Program-made: the position numbers and the translations under genes
Shown: positions 10,958 to 19,513 of the stretch, piece after piece
Layout: the number at the start of each line of letters is the position of its first letter
How positions within the stretch are numbered: the first letter of the stretch is position 1
The notes under the pieces: model-generated
What the model was told of the DNA's origin: nothing
Database searches by the model: none
Seen by the model: the letters and a program-made list of their open reading frames with translations, nothing else
Assembly (NCBI RefSeq): GCF_005233835.1
Contig: NZ_SZQA01000023.1
Span: forward strand, 1-64,000
Length of the DNA stretch: 64,000 bases
Direction: 5' to 3'
Source: Herbidospora galbida
GTDB lineage: Bacteria; Actinomycetota; Actinomycetes; Streptosporangiales; Streptosporangiaceae

Positions 10958-11371
10958 TCGAAGAGAGCGGCCCTGGTGGGGGCGCCTCTCCGAGGGCCGG
11001 ACCTGGGCCAGCCGCCGTCGCAGGACCTCGCGCTCGGCCGGATTGTCCGTCCGGGCCAGCGCCGCCTCGTACGCGCCGAGGGCCTCCTCGCTTCGGCCCA
11101 GGCGGCGCAGCAGGTCGGCCCGGACGGCGTGGAACAGGTGGTGGCCGTCGAGGTCCAGGTCGTCGAGGAGGCCCAGCGCCGCCGACGGGCCGTCGACCTC
11201 GGCCACGGCGACGGCGCGGTGCAGGGCCAGCACGGGCGTGGGGGCCAGGGCGATGTGCCGGTCGTAGAGCCGCACCACCTGCCGCCAGTCGGTGGGGGCG
11301 TCACTGTGGACGGCGTTGATCGCCGCCTGGATCTGGTAGGGCCCCGGCCGGTTGCGGCGCAGACAGATGTT
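10952..11371 (-). pseudogene. Remnant of an ECF sigma factor with C-terminal TPR-like domain (ECF42-like)
   Basis: The frame reads CLRRNRPGPYQIQAAINAVH, then WRQVVRLYDRHIALAPTPV, HRAVAVAEVDGPSAAL, DGHHLFHAVRADLLRRLG and ALARTDNPAERE. This is the C-terminal domain of large ECF sigma factors (DUF6596/ECF42 type). The sigma-2 and sigma-4 domains that should precede it are missing: upstream of about 11371 the frame turns into unrelated sequence. No functional sigma factor can be made. It is a decayed fragment. Confidence 0.8.
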
Positions 11372-11537
11372 GGAAGGGTTGTCCGCAGGAGACGAGATGC
11401 CGTCGCACCTTGAGGTGCCGAATGTTCTGAGGCCGGTGAGCCGCCGCCGCATGCCTTCGGTCATTCAGCGTCCGGATCGGCCTCCGCGTTGCCAGGAGGC
11501 GTCTGCCTGCCGCACATGAGTCGCCGGCCGTCTCGCC
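11372..11537. other. Non-coding junction sequence, nothing recognised
   Basis: Between the sigma-factor remnant and the NmrA-like gene I see no convincing gene, repeat or terminator. Short frames are present on both strands but none has a ribosome site or family motif. It is probably scrambled debris from the event that removed the sigma-factor 5' half. Confidence 0.5.
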
Positions 11538-12374
11538 TCAGGCGCGCAGCACCTGGGTCAAGGTCAGTGGGGGATGCCCCGTCACCTTCTCTACGTGGTC
11601 GGTCACCACATCGAGTTCACCCGCCCCGACCGCCGCATACGACGTCACCCACCCAGCCACCGCCCACTCCGGCGCACCGTAACGCTCGCGGGAGGCGTAG
11701 GCCTCGTCGAGGGTCTCGTTCTCGAAGGTGACCGACGAGCCTCGCGCCTCGGACAGGATGCGGGCGATGTCGGTCATGGTGAGGAGGTCGGGGCCCGTCA
11801 GGTCGTAGGTGACGCCCTGGTGGTCGGCCGGGTCCTGGAGGATCGTGGCGGCCACCGCGGCGACGTCGGCGCGGGCCACCGGGGCGAAGCGGCCTTCGCC
11901 CGCGGGGCCGCGGATGACGCCGTCGTCGCCGATCATGTTCTCGAGGAAGTCGAGGTAGAGGCTGTCTCGGAGGAAGGTGAAACCCACTCCGGTCTCTTCG
12001 ATGTGCCGTTCGGTGTGCCAGTGGTCTCGGCCGAAGGTGAACGTGCACTCGGGCCCCGCTCCGAGGAACGAGGTGTAGACGATGCGGGGAACGCCCGCCG
12101 CCACCGCCGCGTCGACCGCCGCCGTGTGGAGGGCGACGCGGTCGGGATGTTCGGTCGCCGAGATCAACATGAGGACCCCGGCGCCGTCGAGGGCCGCCGC
12201 GAACGCGGACGGGTCTTCGTAGGGCGCCTGGGCGATCTCCGCGCCGTCGAGCCGGGGAGCGCGGGACGGGTCGCGAACGACCAGCCGCTGCCGGACTCCG
12301 GCCTGAGCCAGTCGCCGGGCGATCCGCCCGCCGAGCCCGCCGGTCGCCCCGGTCACCGCGATCAGGTCACTCAT
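11538..12374 (-). CDS. NmrA-like/QOR2-type NAD(P)-binding oxidoreductase
   Basis: A 278-aa atypical short-chain dehydrogenase. It has an N-terminal Rossmann motif, VTGATGGLGGRIARRL, a basic residue patch VVRDPSR that would bind NADP, then VPRIVYTSFLGAG in the strand-4/active-site region and FTFLRDSLYLDFLENM. This matches the NmrA/quinone oxidoreductase 2 group (YtfG-like), which reduces quinones or senses NADP. It lacks the classical YxxxK pair. It stands alone on the minus strand. Confidence 0.88.
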   Translation of the reverse strand: MSDLIAVTGATGGLGGRIARRLAQAGVRQRLVVRDPSRAPRLDGAEIAQAPYEDPSAFAAALDGAGVLMLISATEHPDRVALHTAAVDAAVAAGVPRIVYTSFLGAGPECTFTFGRDHWHTERHIEETGVGFTFLRDSLYLDFLENMIGDDGVIRGPAGEGRFAPVARADVAAVAATILQDPADHQGVTYDLTGPDLLTMTDIARILSEARGSSVTFENETLDEAYASRERYGAPEWAVAGWVTSYAAVGAGELDVVTDHVEKVTGHPPLTLTQVLRA

Positions 12375-12481
12375 CAGACCAGTTTCGCATGGGAGAGTCC
12401 GGACGCCCGGTCAGCGCGCGCCGAAGCCCCCCTTTAGATGATCATCCGTGGGCGCCGGAAACGAGGGAACCGCGGACGGCG

Positions 12482-12646
12482 CTACTGGTTGAGCACGCCG
12501 TTGAAGAAGGTGGCCAGCGAGTTGGCGCCGGAAGTGACACCGTCAAACACTCCCCTGACAGCGCCGGCCGCGGCTGACGGCTGAGTCCAGAGGTAGAAGG
12601 CCACGAACGCAATGCCTGCGTACGTGAGCACTTTCTTGACCTGCAT
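12482..12646 (-). CDS. 54-aa single-TM membrane protein, paralogue A
   Basis: The ATG at 12646 follows a strong Shine-Dalgarno (AGGAGG, 8 bases away). The protein begins MQVKKVLTYAGIAFVAFYLW, then TQPSAAAGAVRGVFDGV, TSGANSLATFFNGVLNQ and stop. A basic N-terminus, one TM helix and an amphipathic C-terminal half are visible. It matches its neighbour at 12769-12930 closely (KK.LTYA.IAFV.FYL.TQP, AAGAVRGVFD, GA.SLA.FFN), so both are real genes and a tandem duplication. Proteins like this occur in other actinomycetes as I recall, without a known role. Confidence 0.8.
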   Translation of the reverse strand: MQVKKVLTYAGIAFVAFYLWTQPSAAAGAVRGVFDGVTSGANSLATFFNGVLNQ

Positions 12647-12768
12647 TGGGGGGCCTCCTGCGGTATGTGTCCCGGATTTTTCTACCCGGCGACATCAGTG
12701 ATCATAACTAGCCGGATAGAGAGGAGGACCTTCCGGCACGCCCGACCACGGTCACGGCACACCCCGGT

Positions 12769-12930
12769 TCAGGCAAAGAGTGAGTTGAAGAACAGGGCGA
12801 GCGATTGGGCCCCGTCGCCGATCGCGTCGAACACGCCGCGCACGGCGCCGGCCGCCCCCTGGGGCTGGGTGAACAGATAGAAGATCACGAAGGCGATGGC
12901 GGCGTACGTGAGTAACTTCTTGGCGTTCAT
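12769..12930 (-). CDS. 53-aa single-TM membrane protein, paralogue B
   Basis: It starts MNAKKLLTYAAIAFVIFYLF at the ATG 12930, with GGAG 8 bases upstream, and ends SLALFFNSLFA. It shares roughly half its residues with paralogue A 122 bp downstream on the same strand, with the same layout: Lys-Lys anchor, TM helix, TQP turn, Ala/Gly linker, and an amphipathic VRGVFD...LALFFN helix. An upstream in-frame ATG exists, but homology to A stops at this start. Function is unknown; size and layout would suit a small membrane-stress, holin-like or complex-accessory protein. Confidence 0.8.
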   Translation of the reverse strand: MNAKKLLTYAAIAFVIFYLFTQPQGAAGAVRGVFDAIGDGAQSLALFFNSLFA

Positions 12931-13106
12931 GGCGGAGCTCCAACCGTGTTCAGTGCCATCACTCTGCCCCATCGGCCGGGACCGCGCGTGAGGTTTGGCA
13001 CGATCGTAAGATCCGGCCCGCTTCCCCCACGGGGCACGCGAAAAACTCCCGTTCGCGCCAAACCAAAGGCCCCCGAGCTCCGAAGAAGCTCATAAAGGGA
13101 GGTCAG

Positions 13107-14324
13107 GTGCGCCGGAGGGTAGCGGTCATCGGCAGCGGCGTGGCGGGGCTCACCGCCGCGCACGTGCTGCGTTCCACACACGACGTGACGCTCTACGAGG
13201 CCGACGACCGGCTCGGTGGGCACGCCCACACCCACGACGTGGCGGGGCTGGCGGTCGACAGCGGGTTCATCGTCCACAACGACCGCACCTATCCCCACCT
13301 GACGCGGTTGTTCCGGGAGCTGGGGGTGGCCACGCAGGAGTCGGACATGAGCATGTCGGTGCGCTGCGACGGCTGCGGCCTCGAATACGCCGGCGGCAAG
13401 GGCCTCACCGGTCTCCTGGCCCGCCGGCCCTCGGCGGCCTACCTGCGGCTGCTGGCCGACGTGCCCCGGTTCCACCGGACGGCCCGCGCGCTCCTGGAGA
13501 CCGACGACGAGCGCACCCTCGGCGAGGTCGCCCGGCACTTCCCGGCCTACTTCACGCGGCACTTCCTCACCCCTCTCGTGGCGGCCGTGTGGTCGTGCGC
13601 GCCCGCGACCGCCCTGCGCTATCCGGCGCGCTACCTGTTCACGTTTCTGGCCAACCACGGGATGCTCAGCGTCTCGGGCAGCCCGGTCTGGCGGACCGTC
13701 ACCGGGGGCAGCCGGACCTATGTGGAGAAGGTGGCCAAGGGGCTCACGGCGGTGCGCACCGCGACTCCCGTACGGGAACTGAGGCGGCACGCCGACGCGG
13801 TCGAGATCCGCGACGACGGCGACGAGACCGCCTCCTACGACGCGGCGGTGGTCGCCACCCACCCCGGGCAGGCCCTCGCCCTGCTGGCCGCCCCCACCGA
13901 CGTGGAGCGGCGAGTGCTGGGCGGTTTCGCCTACTCCCGGAACCCGGCGGTGCTGCACACCGACGCGAGCGCGCTGCCCCGCGCCGGGGGCGCGCGGGCG
14001 TCGTGGAACTACCGCATGTCCGGCTGCGCCGCAGAGCCCTCTTCCGTACGCGTCTCCTACGACATGACCCGCCTCCAGCGGCTGCCGACCGGAACCCGCT
14101 ATCTGGTCACCCTCGGCGACGACGTGCCCGCCGAACACGTCATCGCCCGGATGGACTACGAACACCCCGTCTACACCCCCGAGACGGTCGCCCTGCAGAA
14201 GCTGCTGCCGGCGCTGTCGGACGGCCGGGTGGCGTTCGCGGGGGCGTACCACGGATGGGGTTTCCACGAGGACGGCTGCCGGTCCGGGCTGACGGCCGCC
14301 GAGAACCTGGGGGCACGCTGGTGA
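13107..14324 (+). CDS. FAD-dependent amine-oxidase-like oxidoreductase of lipid-modification operon
   Basis: A 405-aa flavoprotein. It has the dinucleotide-binding VIGSGVAGLTAAHVL at residues 6-20, the FAD ribose-binding acid in LYEADDRLGGHAHTHDV, and the C-terminal FAD motif AGAYHGWGFHEDGCRSGLTAAENL. The GTG start follows GGGAGG. It belongs to the amine-oxidase-like group found beside DUF1365 and cyclopropane-synthase-like genes, here overlapping DUF1365 by 4 bases (GTGA). In Rhodobacter sphaeroides related genes (the ufa genes) take part in methylated furan fatty acid formation. Oxidation or desaturation of a lipid acyl chain is therefore plausible but inferred. Confidence 0.9.
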   Translation: MRRRVAVIGSGVAGLTAAHVLRSTHDVTLYEADDRLGGHAHTHDVAGLAVDSGFIVHNDRTYPHLTRLFRELGVATQESDMSMSVRCDGCGLEYAGGKGLTGLLARRPSAAYLRLLADVPRFHRTARALLETDDERTLGEVARHFPAYFTRHFLTPLVAAVWSCAPATALRYPARYLFTFLANHGMLSVSGSPVWRTVTGGSRTYVEKVAKGLTAVRTATPVRELRRHADAVEIRDDGDETASYDAAVVATHPGQALALLAAPTDVERRVLGGFAYSRNPAVLHTDASALPRAGGARASWNYRMSGCAAEPSSVRVSYDMTRLQRLPTGTRYLVTLGDDVPAEHVIARMDYEHPVYTPETVALQKLLPALSDGRVAFAGAYHGWGFHEDGCRSGLTAAENLGARW

Positions 14325-14938
14325 CACCCGCCCTGTATCGCTGCTCCATCACCCACGTGCGTTCCTCGCCGCTGCGTCACGCGTTCACCTACGACGGCTA
14401 CCTGTGGCTCGTGGACCTCGACGACCCGCCGCGCGGCTTCGACCCGGACGCCCGCGAGGAGCTCGACGCGTTCCTGGCCGGCCACGGCGAACGCGCGGGC
14501 ACGGTCGTCATGCTCGCCGGGCGGCGCACCCTCGGCTACGTCTTCAACCCCCTGAGCGTCTACTGGTGCGACACCGGCGTGGTGGTCGCCGAGGTCCGCA
14601 ACACCTACGGCGGACGCCACCGCTACCTGCTCCGCCCCGACGCCCACGGCCGCGCCGAGACGGACAAGGAGTTCTACGTCTCGCCCTTCCACCCCGTCGA
14701 CGGCCGCTACACGCTCCGGCTGCCGCGCCCCGGCGACCGGCTCGACCTCGCGGTGACGCTGCACCGTCCCGAGGGCAGGCCGTTCGTGGCGACGGTGCGC
14801 GGCCGGCGGGTGGCGCCGACGTTGCGCAACCGGCTGCGGATGGCGCCCCTGCTGGTGGGGGCGCGGATCCGGCGTCAGGGCATCGCCCTCTACCTCCGTG
14901 GGCTGCCCGTCGTACCCCGAAAGAGAGAAACGTCATGA
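14321..14938 (+). CDS. DUF1365 family protein
   Basis: A 205-aa protein with the signature pieces of DUF1365: YRCSITHVRSSPLRHAFTY, GYVFNPLSVYWC, VVAEVRNTYGGRHRYLL and KEFYVSPFHPVDGRYTL. The biochemical function of the family is unsettled. It nearly always accompanies an FAD oxidoreductase and a CFA-type methyltransferase, as here. It is translationally coupled on both sides (GTGA with the previous gene, ATGA with the next). No signal peptide is seen. Confidence 0.93.
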   Translation: MTPALYRCSITHVRSSPLRHAFTYDGYLWLVDLDDPPRGFDPDAREELDAFLAGHGERAGTVVMLAGRRTLGYVFNPLSVYWCDTGVVVAEVRNTYGGRHRYLLRPDAHGRAETDKEFYVSPFHPVDGRYTLRLPRPGDRLDLAVTLHRPEGRPFVATVRGRRVAPTLRNRLRMAPLLVGARIRRQGIALYLRGLPVVPRKRETS

Positions 14939-16131
14939 CGCACGCCATCGCCCTCACGCCCCCACGATCGCCCCTGCGGGTGAGGGCGGTCCGGCAGTTG
15001 TTCCGCAACGCGGTGACGCGGTTGCCGTTGCGGGTCCGGATGCCCGACGGCGAGATGCTCGGCGATCCCTCCGGCCCCCTCATGCGGGTGGTGCGGGCGG
15101 AGGACTTCTTCTCCCGGGTGGGCGCCGATGGGCTGATCGGCTTCGGCGAGGCCTACATGGCGGGCGACTGGGAGGCCGACGACCTGGCCGGGGTGCTGAC
15201 CGTGATGGCGACGCAGCTGGCGTCGCTGGTCCCGGCCCCGCTGCAGCGGTTGCGCGGCGTGTGGGCGCGGCGGCACCCCCGGTCGGAAGAGGGGACCGTG
15301 GAGAACGCCCGGAGGAACGTCCAGCGGCACTACGACCTGTCGAACGACCTGTTCGCGGAGTTCCTCGACCCGTCCATGACCTACTCCTCCGCGCTGTTCC
15401 ACGGGGAGGCCACCTGGGAGAACCTGGAGGAGGCCCAGCGCGCCAAGATCGACCGGCTGCTCGACGAGACCCGGGTCGGGCCGGGGTCGACGGTGATGGA
15501 GATCGGGACCGGCTGGGGCGCGCTGGCGATCCGGGCCGCGATGCGCGGGGCCACGGTCCGGACGATCACCGTCTCGGCCGAGCAGCGGGCCTTCGCCCTG
15601 GAGCGGGTGGCCGCCGCCGGGCTGTCCGACCGGGTCGCGGTGGAGCTGTGCGACTACCGGGAGGCCGCGGGGTCGTACGACGCGGTGGTCAGCGTGGAGA
15701 TGATCGAGGCGGTGGGCGAGCGATACTGGCCGGTCTTCTTCGCCACTCTCGACCGGCTGCTGGCCCCCGGCGGGCGGGTGGGGCTCCAGGCGATCACGAT
15801 GCCGCACGACCGGATGGTGGCCTCGCGGCACACGTACACGTGGATCCAGAAGTACATCTTCCCGGGCGGGCTGCTGCCGAGCGTCACGGCCATCGAGCAG
15901 AACCTCGGGCCGCTGCGGATCGCCGGGCGCCACGAGATGGGCGGCGACTACGCCGAGACGCTGCGGCTGTGGCGGGAGCGCTACTGCTCGCGGCGGGCGG
16001 AGATCTCGCGGCTCGGCTTCGACGAGTTCTTCCACCGGATGTGGATCTTCTATCTGGCTTATTCGGAGGCCGGTTTCCGGTCGGGCTATCTGAACGTGCG
16101 GCAGTTCGTTCTGGAAAGGGGTCGTTCGTGA
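14935..16131 (+). CDS. Cyclopropane-fatty-acyl-phospholipid synthase-like SAM methyltransferase, copy 1
   Basis: A 398-aa protein. It has an N-terminal acyl/lipid-binding region, then HYDLSNDLFAEFLDPSMTYSSALF typical of the CFA family, the SAM site VMEIGTGWGALAIRAA (Thr where most have Cys), VSVEMIEAVGERYW, and GLQAITMPHDR where classical CFA synthases and mycobacterial CmaA have LLHTI. Thus the His of the E. coli active site is absent in this copy. A methyl transfer to an unsaturated acyl chain is likely, but cyclopropane formation is not certain. The start is ATGA-coupled to DUF1365. Confidence 0.93.
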   Translation: MTHAIALTPPRSPLRVRAVRQLFRNAVTRLPLRVRMPDGEMLGDPSGPLMRVVRAEDFFSRVGADGLIGFGEAYMAGDWEADDLAGVLTVMATQLASLVPAPLQRLRGVWARRHPRSEEGTVENARRNVQRHYDLSNDLFAEFLDPSMTYSSALFHGEATWENLEEAQRAKIDRLLDETRVGPGSTVMEIGTGWGALAIRAAMRGATVRTITVSAEQRAFALERVAAAGLSDRVAVELCDYREAAGSYDAVVSVEMIEAVGERYWPVFFATLDRLLAPGGRVGLQAITMPHDRMVASRHTYTWIQKYIFPGGLLPSVTAIEQNLGPLRIAGRHEMGGDYAETLRLWRERYCSRRAEISRLGFDEFFHRMWIFYLAYSEAGFRSGYLNVRQFVLERGRS

Positions 16132-17300
16132 CGCTCGTCGCGAGCCGGTTGGCCGACACGGTCGCCGGGCTGTTCGGAGGCGCGCTGCCCGTCGGGCTGC
16201 GGACCTGGGACGGCGGGTTCGCCGGTCCCGAAGACGCGCCCGTCGTGGTGCTGAGATCGCCCCTGGCGCTGCGGCACCTGCTGTGGGCCCCCGGCGAACT
16301 CGGGCTCGCCAGGGCCTACGTCAGCGGCCATCTCGACGTCGAGGGCGATCTGGCCGACGGGTTCCGGCGGGTGTGGGCCGCCGCCTCCGGCGGTCCCGGG
16401 ATGGCCGAGCTGGCGCGCGGGGCGCGTACCCTCCTCGGGCTCGGCGTCGCGGGCCCGCGCCCGCCGATCCCCCTGAGCGAGGCGCGGCTGCGGGGCCGCC
16501 TGCACACCCGAGGCCGCGACCGCGACGCCATCGCGCACCACTACGACCTGTCCAACGACTTCTACTCGCTGATCCTCGACCCCTCGATGGCCTACTCGTG
16601 CGCCAAGTGGGCGCCCGGCGACGACCTCGCCCGGGCTCAGCGCCGCAAACTCGACCTCGTGTGCGCCAAGCTCGGCCTCCAGCCGGGGATGCGGCACCTC
16701 GACGTCGGCTGCGGCTGGGGCTCGATGGTGCTGCACGCGGCCGAATACGGCGCCGAGTCGGTCGGCGTCACGATCGCCGCCGAGCAGCAGGCCTTCGTCC
16801 GGGCACGCGGCGGCGAGGTGCGGCTGCAGGACTACCGCGACGTCTCCGACGGCCCCTACGACGCGATCTCCTCGATCGAGATGGGCGAACACGTCGGCGA
16901 GGAGAACTACCCCGTCTACGCCTCGACCCTGTTCGGCCTGGTACGTCCCGGCGGCCGCGTCGTCGTCCAGCAGATGTCACGCGGCGCCAACGCCCCCGGC
17001 GGCGGCCCGTTCATCGAGCGCTACATCGCGCCCGACATGCACATGCGCCCCGTCGGCCGGACCGTCGCCATGTTCGAGGAGGCCGGCTTCGAGGTGCTGC
17101 ACGTCGAGGGCATGCGGGAGGACTACGCGAAGACCGTCCGGGCCTGGTACGACACCTTCGAGTCCCACTACGGGGAGGCGGTGGCCCTGGTGGGGGAGGA
17201 GGTCGCCCGGGTGTGGCGGCTCTATCTGGTCGGCGGCGGGCTGGCCTTCGAGTCGGGACGCATGTCCGTCCACCAGATCACCGTGGGCCGCCCTTCGTGA
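16128..17300 (+). CDS. Cyclopropane-fatty-acyl-phospholipid synthase-like SAM methyltransferase, copy 2
   Basis: A 390-aa second member of the family, clearly diverged from copy 1. Residues 1-130 include an SCP2-like lipid-binding segment (LRSPLALRHLLWAPGELGLARAYVSG). Then come HHYDLSNDFYSLILDPSMAYSCA, the SAM site HLDVGCGWGSMVLHAAE, SSIEMGEHVGEENY and VVVQQMSRGANAPGGG. The QQM motif again differs from LLHTI. It is translated from a GTG overlapping the first copy. Two unlike copies in one operon suggest two successive or two different acyl-chain modifications. Confidence 0.92.
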   Translation: MTLVASRLADTVAGLFGGALPVGLRTWDGGFAGPEDAPVVVLRSPLALRHLLWAPGELGLARAYVSGHLDVEGDLADGFRRVWAAASGGPGMAELARGARTLLGLGVAGPRPPIPLSEARLRGRLHTRGRDRDAIAHHYDLSNDFYSLILDPSMAYSCAKWAPGDDLARAQRRKLDLVCAKLGLQPGMRHLDVGCGWGSMVLHAAEYGAESVGVTIAAEQQAFVRARGGEVRLQDYRDVSDGPYDAISSIEMGEHVGEENYPVYASTLFGLVRPGGRVVVQQMSRGANAPGGGPFIERYIAPDMHMRPVGRTVAMFEEAGFEVLHVEGMREDYAKTVRAWYDTFESHYGEAVALVGEEVARVWRLYLVGGGLAFESGRMSVHQITVGRPS

Positions 17301-17333
17301 CAACCCGGCACATGCGTAACGCGTCGAGATGAC

Positions 17334-17732
17334 ATGCCGGAGAACCAAGGGCCCACCAAGCTGCAGATCTGGTTAGGTGTGGGGCTCATCGTCCTGTTCG
17401 TCGCCGCCCTCGTGGTCCTCGTGCTGCTGCGCGACGACCCGCAGTGGGACCGGCTCGTGTTCCTGCTCCAAGGGCTGGAGGCGCTGGTGTTCGCGGCGGC
17501 CGGGGTGCTCTTCGGAACCGCCGTCGGACGGTCGTCGGCCGCCGTGCAGGAGGTCGCCGCGGCGCAGGAACGGGCGTCGGCGGCGGAGACCGACGCGGCC
17601 AACGGGCGGGCGCTGGCGTCGGCGGTGCTGGCGTCGGAGGAGCAGAGCGCGCGGCGGGGCAGCCGGGAGCCGGCGATGGAGGCCGAGTCGGACCTTGCGG
17701 CGCTGGCCCGAAGGCTGTTCCCTAACGCGTGA
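17334..17732 (+). CDS. 132-aa two-TM protein, first gene of CHAT/NTPase locus
   Basis: A hydrophobic helix at about residues 11-31 (IWLGVGLIVLFVAALVVLVLL) and a second at 43-66 (VFLLQGLEALVFAAAGVLFGTAVG) are followed by an Ala/Glu-rich coiled-coil tail (VQEVAAAQERASAAETDAA). It starts 33 bp after the lipid operon and its stop overlaps the CHAT start by one base. The layout, a membrane hairpin with a cytoplasmic coiled coil, suits a membrane anchor for the following CHAT-NTPase. That is inference; I recognise no named family. Confidence 0.8.
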   Translation: MPENQGPTKLQIWLGVGLIVLFVAALVVLVLLRDDPQWDRLVFLLQGLEALVFAAAGVLFGTAVGRSSAAVQEVAAAQERASAAETDAANGRALASAVLASEEQSARRGSREPAMEAESDLAALARRLFPNA

Positions 17733-19513
17733 TGAGTGTCGTCCGGGTCGGCCCGAGGAGCGCGTCCGGTTATCCGGTCGTGCTCGTCGACGACGCCGGA
17801 GAACGGCTGCTCCGGCACATCGACCCGGCCCGGCTGTCCGCCCTCACCGGTGACGCGTCGCCCCAGGGCCGGCGCTCACTGGGCCGGGCGCTCCACGACC
17901 TGGTCCACGACCCGTCGCTGGCCGCCTCCCGGGCCGTCTACCTGGACATCGGCGAGGAGGAGTTACGGGCGCTGCCCTGGGAGTCGATGATCGCTCCCGA
18001 CGGGCGGCGGCCGTTCCTCGCCGAGGGGGCCTGCTGGGCGCGCGGACGACCGCTGCCCGCCACCCGCCCGGATGTGCTGGTGCCGATCCGGCTGCTCATC
18101 GTGCTCGGCAACACCGACGATCCCGCGCTGCTCGCCCGCGAGGAGGCCGACGCGATCAGACGGTCGCTGCGCGCCCGCCACGGCGCCTGGCACGTCGAGG
18201 TGCTCGACCAGCCGACGCCCCGGGAGTTCTTCGAGCGCATGGACGACATGCGGCCGCACGTCCTGCACTTCGTCGGCCACAGCGGGGTCGATCCGCTGGA
18301 AGGGCTGCCGATGCTGGAGTTCAACGGCCCCTCGGGCGCCGTCGGCGTCACCGCCGACCGGATCGTCAACGCGATCACCGAGCCGCCCCGGCTGGTCGTG
18401 CTCAACGCGTGCCGGACCGCCTACGGTCCCTCCGCCTCCATCTGGGAGCTCGCCGACGCCTTCGGCGCCGCCGCCGTGGTGACGATGCGCGGCGACGTCG
18501 CGTCCGCCCCGGCGGTGGTGTTCGCCGAGAACCTCTACGAGTCGCTCGCGTCGGGCGCGACGGTCGGCGAGGCGGTGCGGGCCGCCCGCACGGTCATGTT
18601 CCGGGAGGGCCTGTCCGAATGGGAGGCGCCGTCGCTGGTGGTCGGGCACGCGCCCGAGGACGTCCTGCCGTGGAGTCTCGGCGTCGACCCCGACACGGCG
18701 CTCCACCTGGCCGAACTCTATGCGGGGGTGGCGATGGCGGTCGACCGGGCCGCCGAACGCTGGCGGTTGTGGGGCGGGGTCGACTCCGACGCGCCGCCCT
18801 ACCGGGCGCTGCTCGTCGGTGGCGGGCCCGAGGTGGGCAAGTCGTCGCTCGTCCGCTCGTGCGTGTTCACGTGGCGGCTGCGCGGCTGCACGGCCCTGTA
18901 CGTGGACGCAGGAGCCCTCCGAGACGGGCGCAACGTGCCGTGGCTCGACGTGGTCCGCGCGGTGGCCGACGCCCTGCCGCCGCTGGCCGGGGCCGAGAGG
19001 TTCCGGCACCATCTCGTCCACCTGAGACGGGGCCTGCGGCCTCCTGCGGGGCCCTTCCAGCCGGACGACCGGGGTCCGTGGGAGGCGGCCAACGAGGCGG
19101 AGCCGCAACTGCGCGAGGCGCTGTTCGAAGGGCTGCGCGCGTTGCTGGCCGAGACCGGGCGGGTGACGATCGCCCTCGACCATCTGGCGCTCGTCCCGGA
19201 GCTGGGCGACACCCTGGTGCCCGGCCTGCTCCTGCCGGTCGCGGAGGGCCGGCTGAACGGGGTGTCGGTGATCGTCGCGGAGGACGACGAACGGGTGCTG
19301 GGCGCGTTCGCCGACCGCGCGCAGCGGCTCACGGTCGAGCCGTGGGACCGGGACCGCACCGAGGAGATCTTCCGCGAGTTCGGCGCCCGTGCCAACCGGC
19401 CCTACCAGGGCGGCTGGAAGGACGCCTCGGAGTGGGCCCGGGACAACACGCCGGTGTTCATGCCGTCCCACCTGCACATGTTCCACACCATGATCGCGGC
19501 GGGCCGGCCGTGA
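17732..19513 (+). CDS. CHAT-domain cysteine protease fused to P-loop NTPase
   Basis: A 593-aa protein. Residues 1-310 are a CHAT (caspase HetF-associated with TPR) domain with the His-Cys dyad: His183 in HFVGHSG and Cys227 in LVVLNACRTA, preceded by LPWESMI, and followed by VVTMRGDVASAPAVVFAENLY. From about residue 360 comes a P-loop ATPase with GGGPEVGKSS (Lys370), a candidate Walker B VTIALDH and a later sensor-like region. The ATG at 17732 is used; a GTG one codon earlier is possible. It forms an operon with genes before and after it (overlaps of 1 and 4 bases). CHAT enzymes cleave partner proteins in bacterial conflict or cell-death systems; the substrate here is unknown. Confidence 0.88.
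   Translation: MSVVRVGPRSASGYPVVLVDDAGERLLRHIDPARLSALTGDASPQGRRSLGRALHDLVHDPSLAASRAVYLDIGEEELRALPWESMIAPDGRRPFLAEGACWARGRPLPATRPDVLVPIRLLIVLGNTDDPALLAREEADAIRRSLRARHGAWHVEVLDQPTPREFFERMDDMRPHVLHFVGHSGVDPLEGLPMLEFNGPSGAVGVTADRIVNAITEPPRLVVLNACRTAYGPSASIWELADAFGAAAVVTMRGDVASAPAVVFAENLYESLASGATVGEAVRAARTVMFREGLSEWEAPSLVVGHAPEDVLPWSLGVDPDTALHLAELYAGVAMAVDRAAERWRLWGGVDSDAPPYRALLVGGGPEVGKSSLVRSCVFTWRLRGCTALYVDAGALRDGRNVPWLDVVRAVADALPPLAGAERFRHHLVHLRRGLRPPAGPFQPDDRGPWEAANEAEPQLREALFEGLRALLAETGRVTIALDHLALVPELGDTLVPGLLLPVAEGRLNGVSVIVAEDDERVLGAFADRAQRLTVEPWDRDRTEEIFREFGARANRPYQGGWKDASEWARDNTPVFMPSHLHMFHTMIAAGRP

Noticed and set aside
18409-19509. Upstream extension of the 1670-aa NTPase frame
   Set aside because: It overlaps the CHAT-NTPase gene in another frame and is Arg/Gly-rich; the GTG at 19510 with a GTGA overlap is the consistent start.
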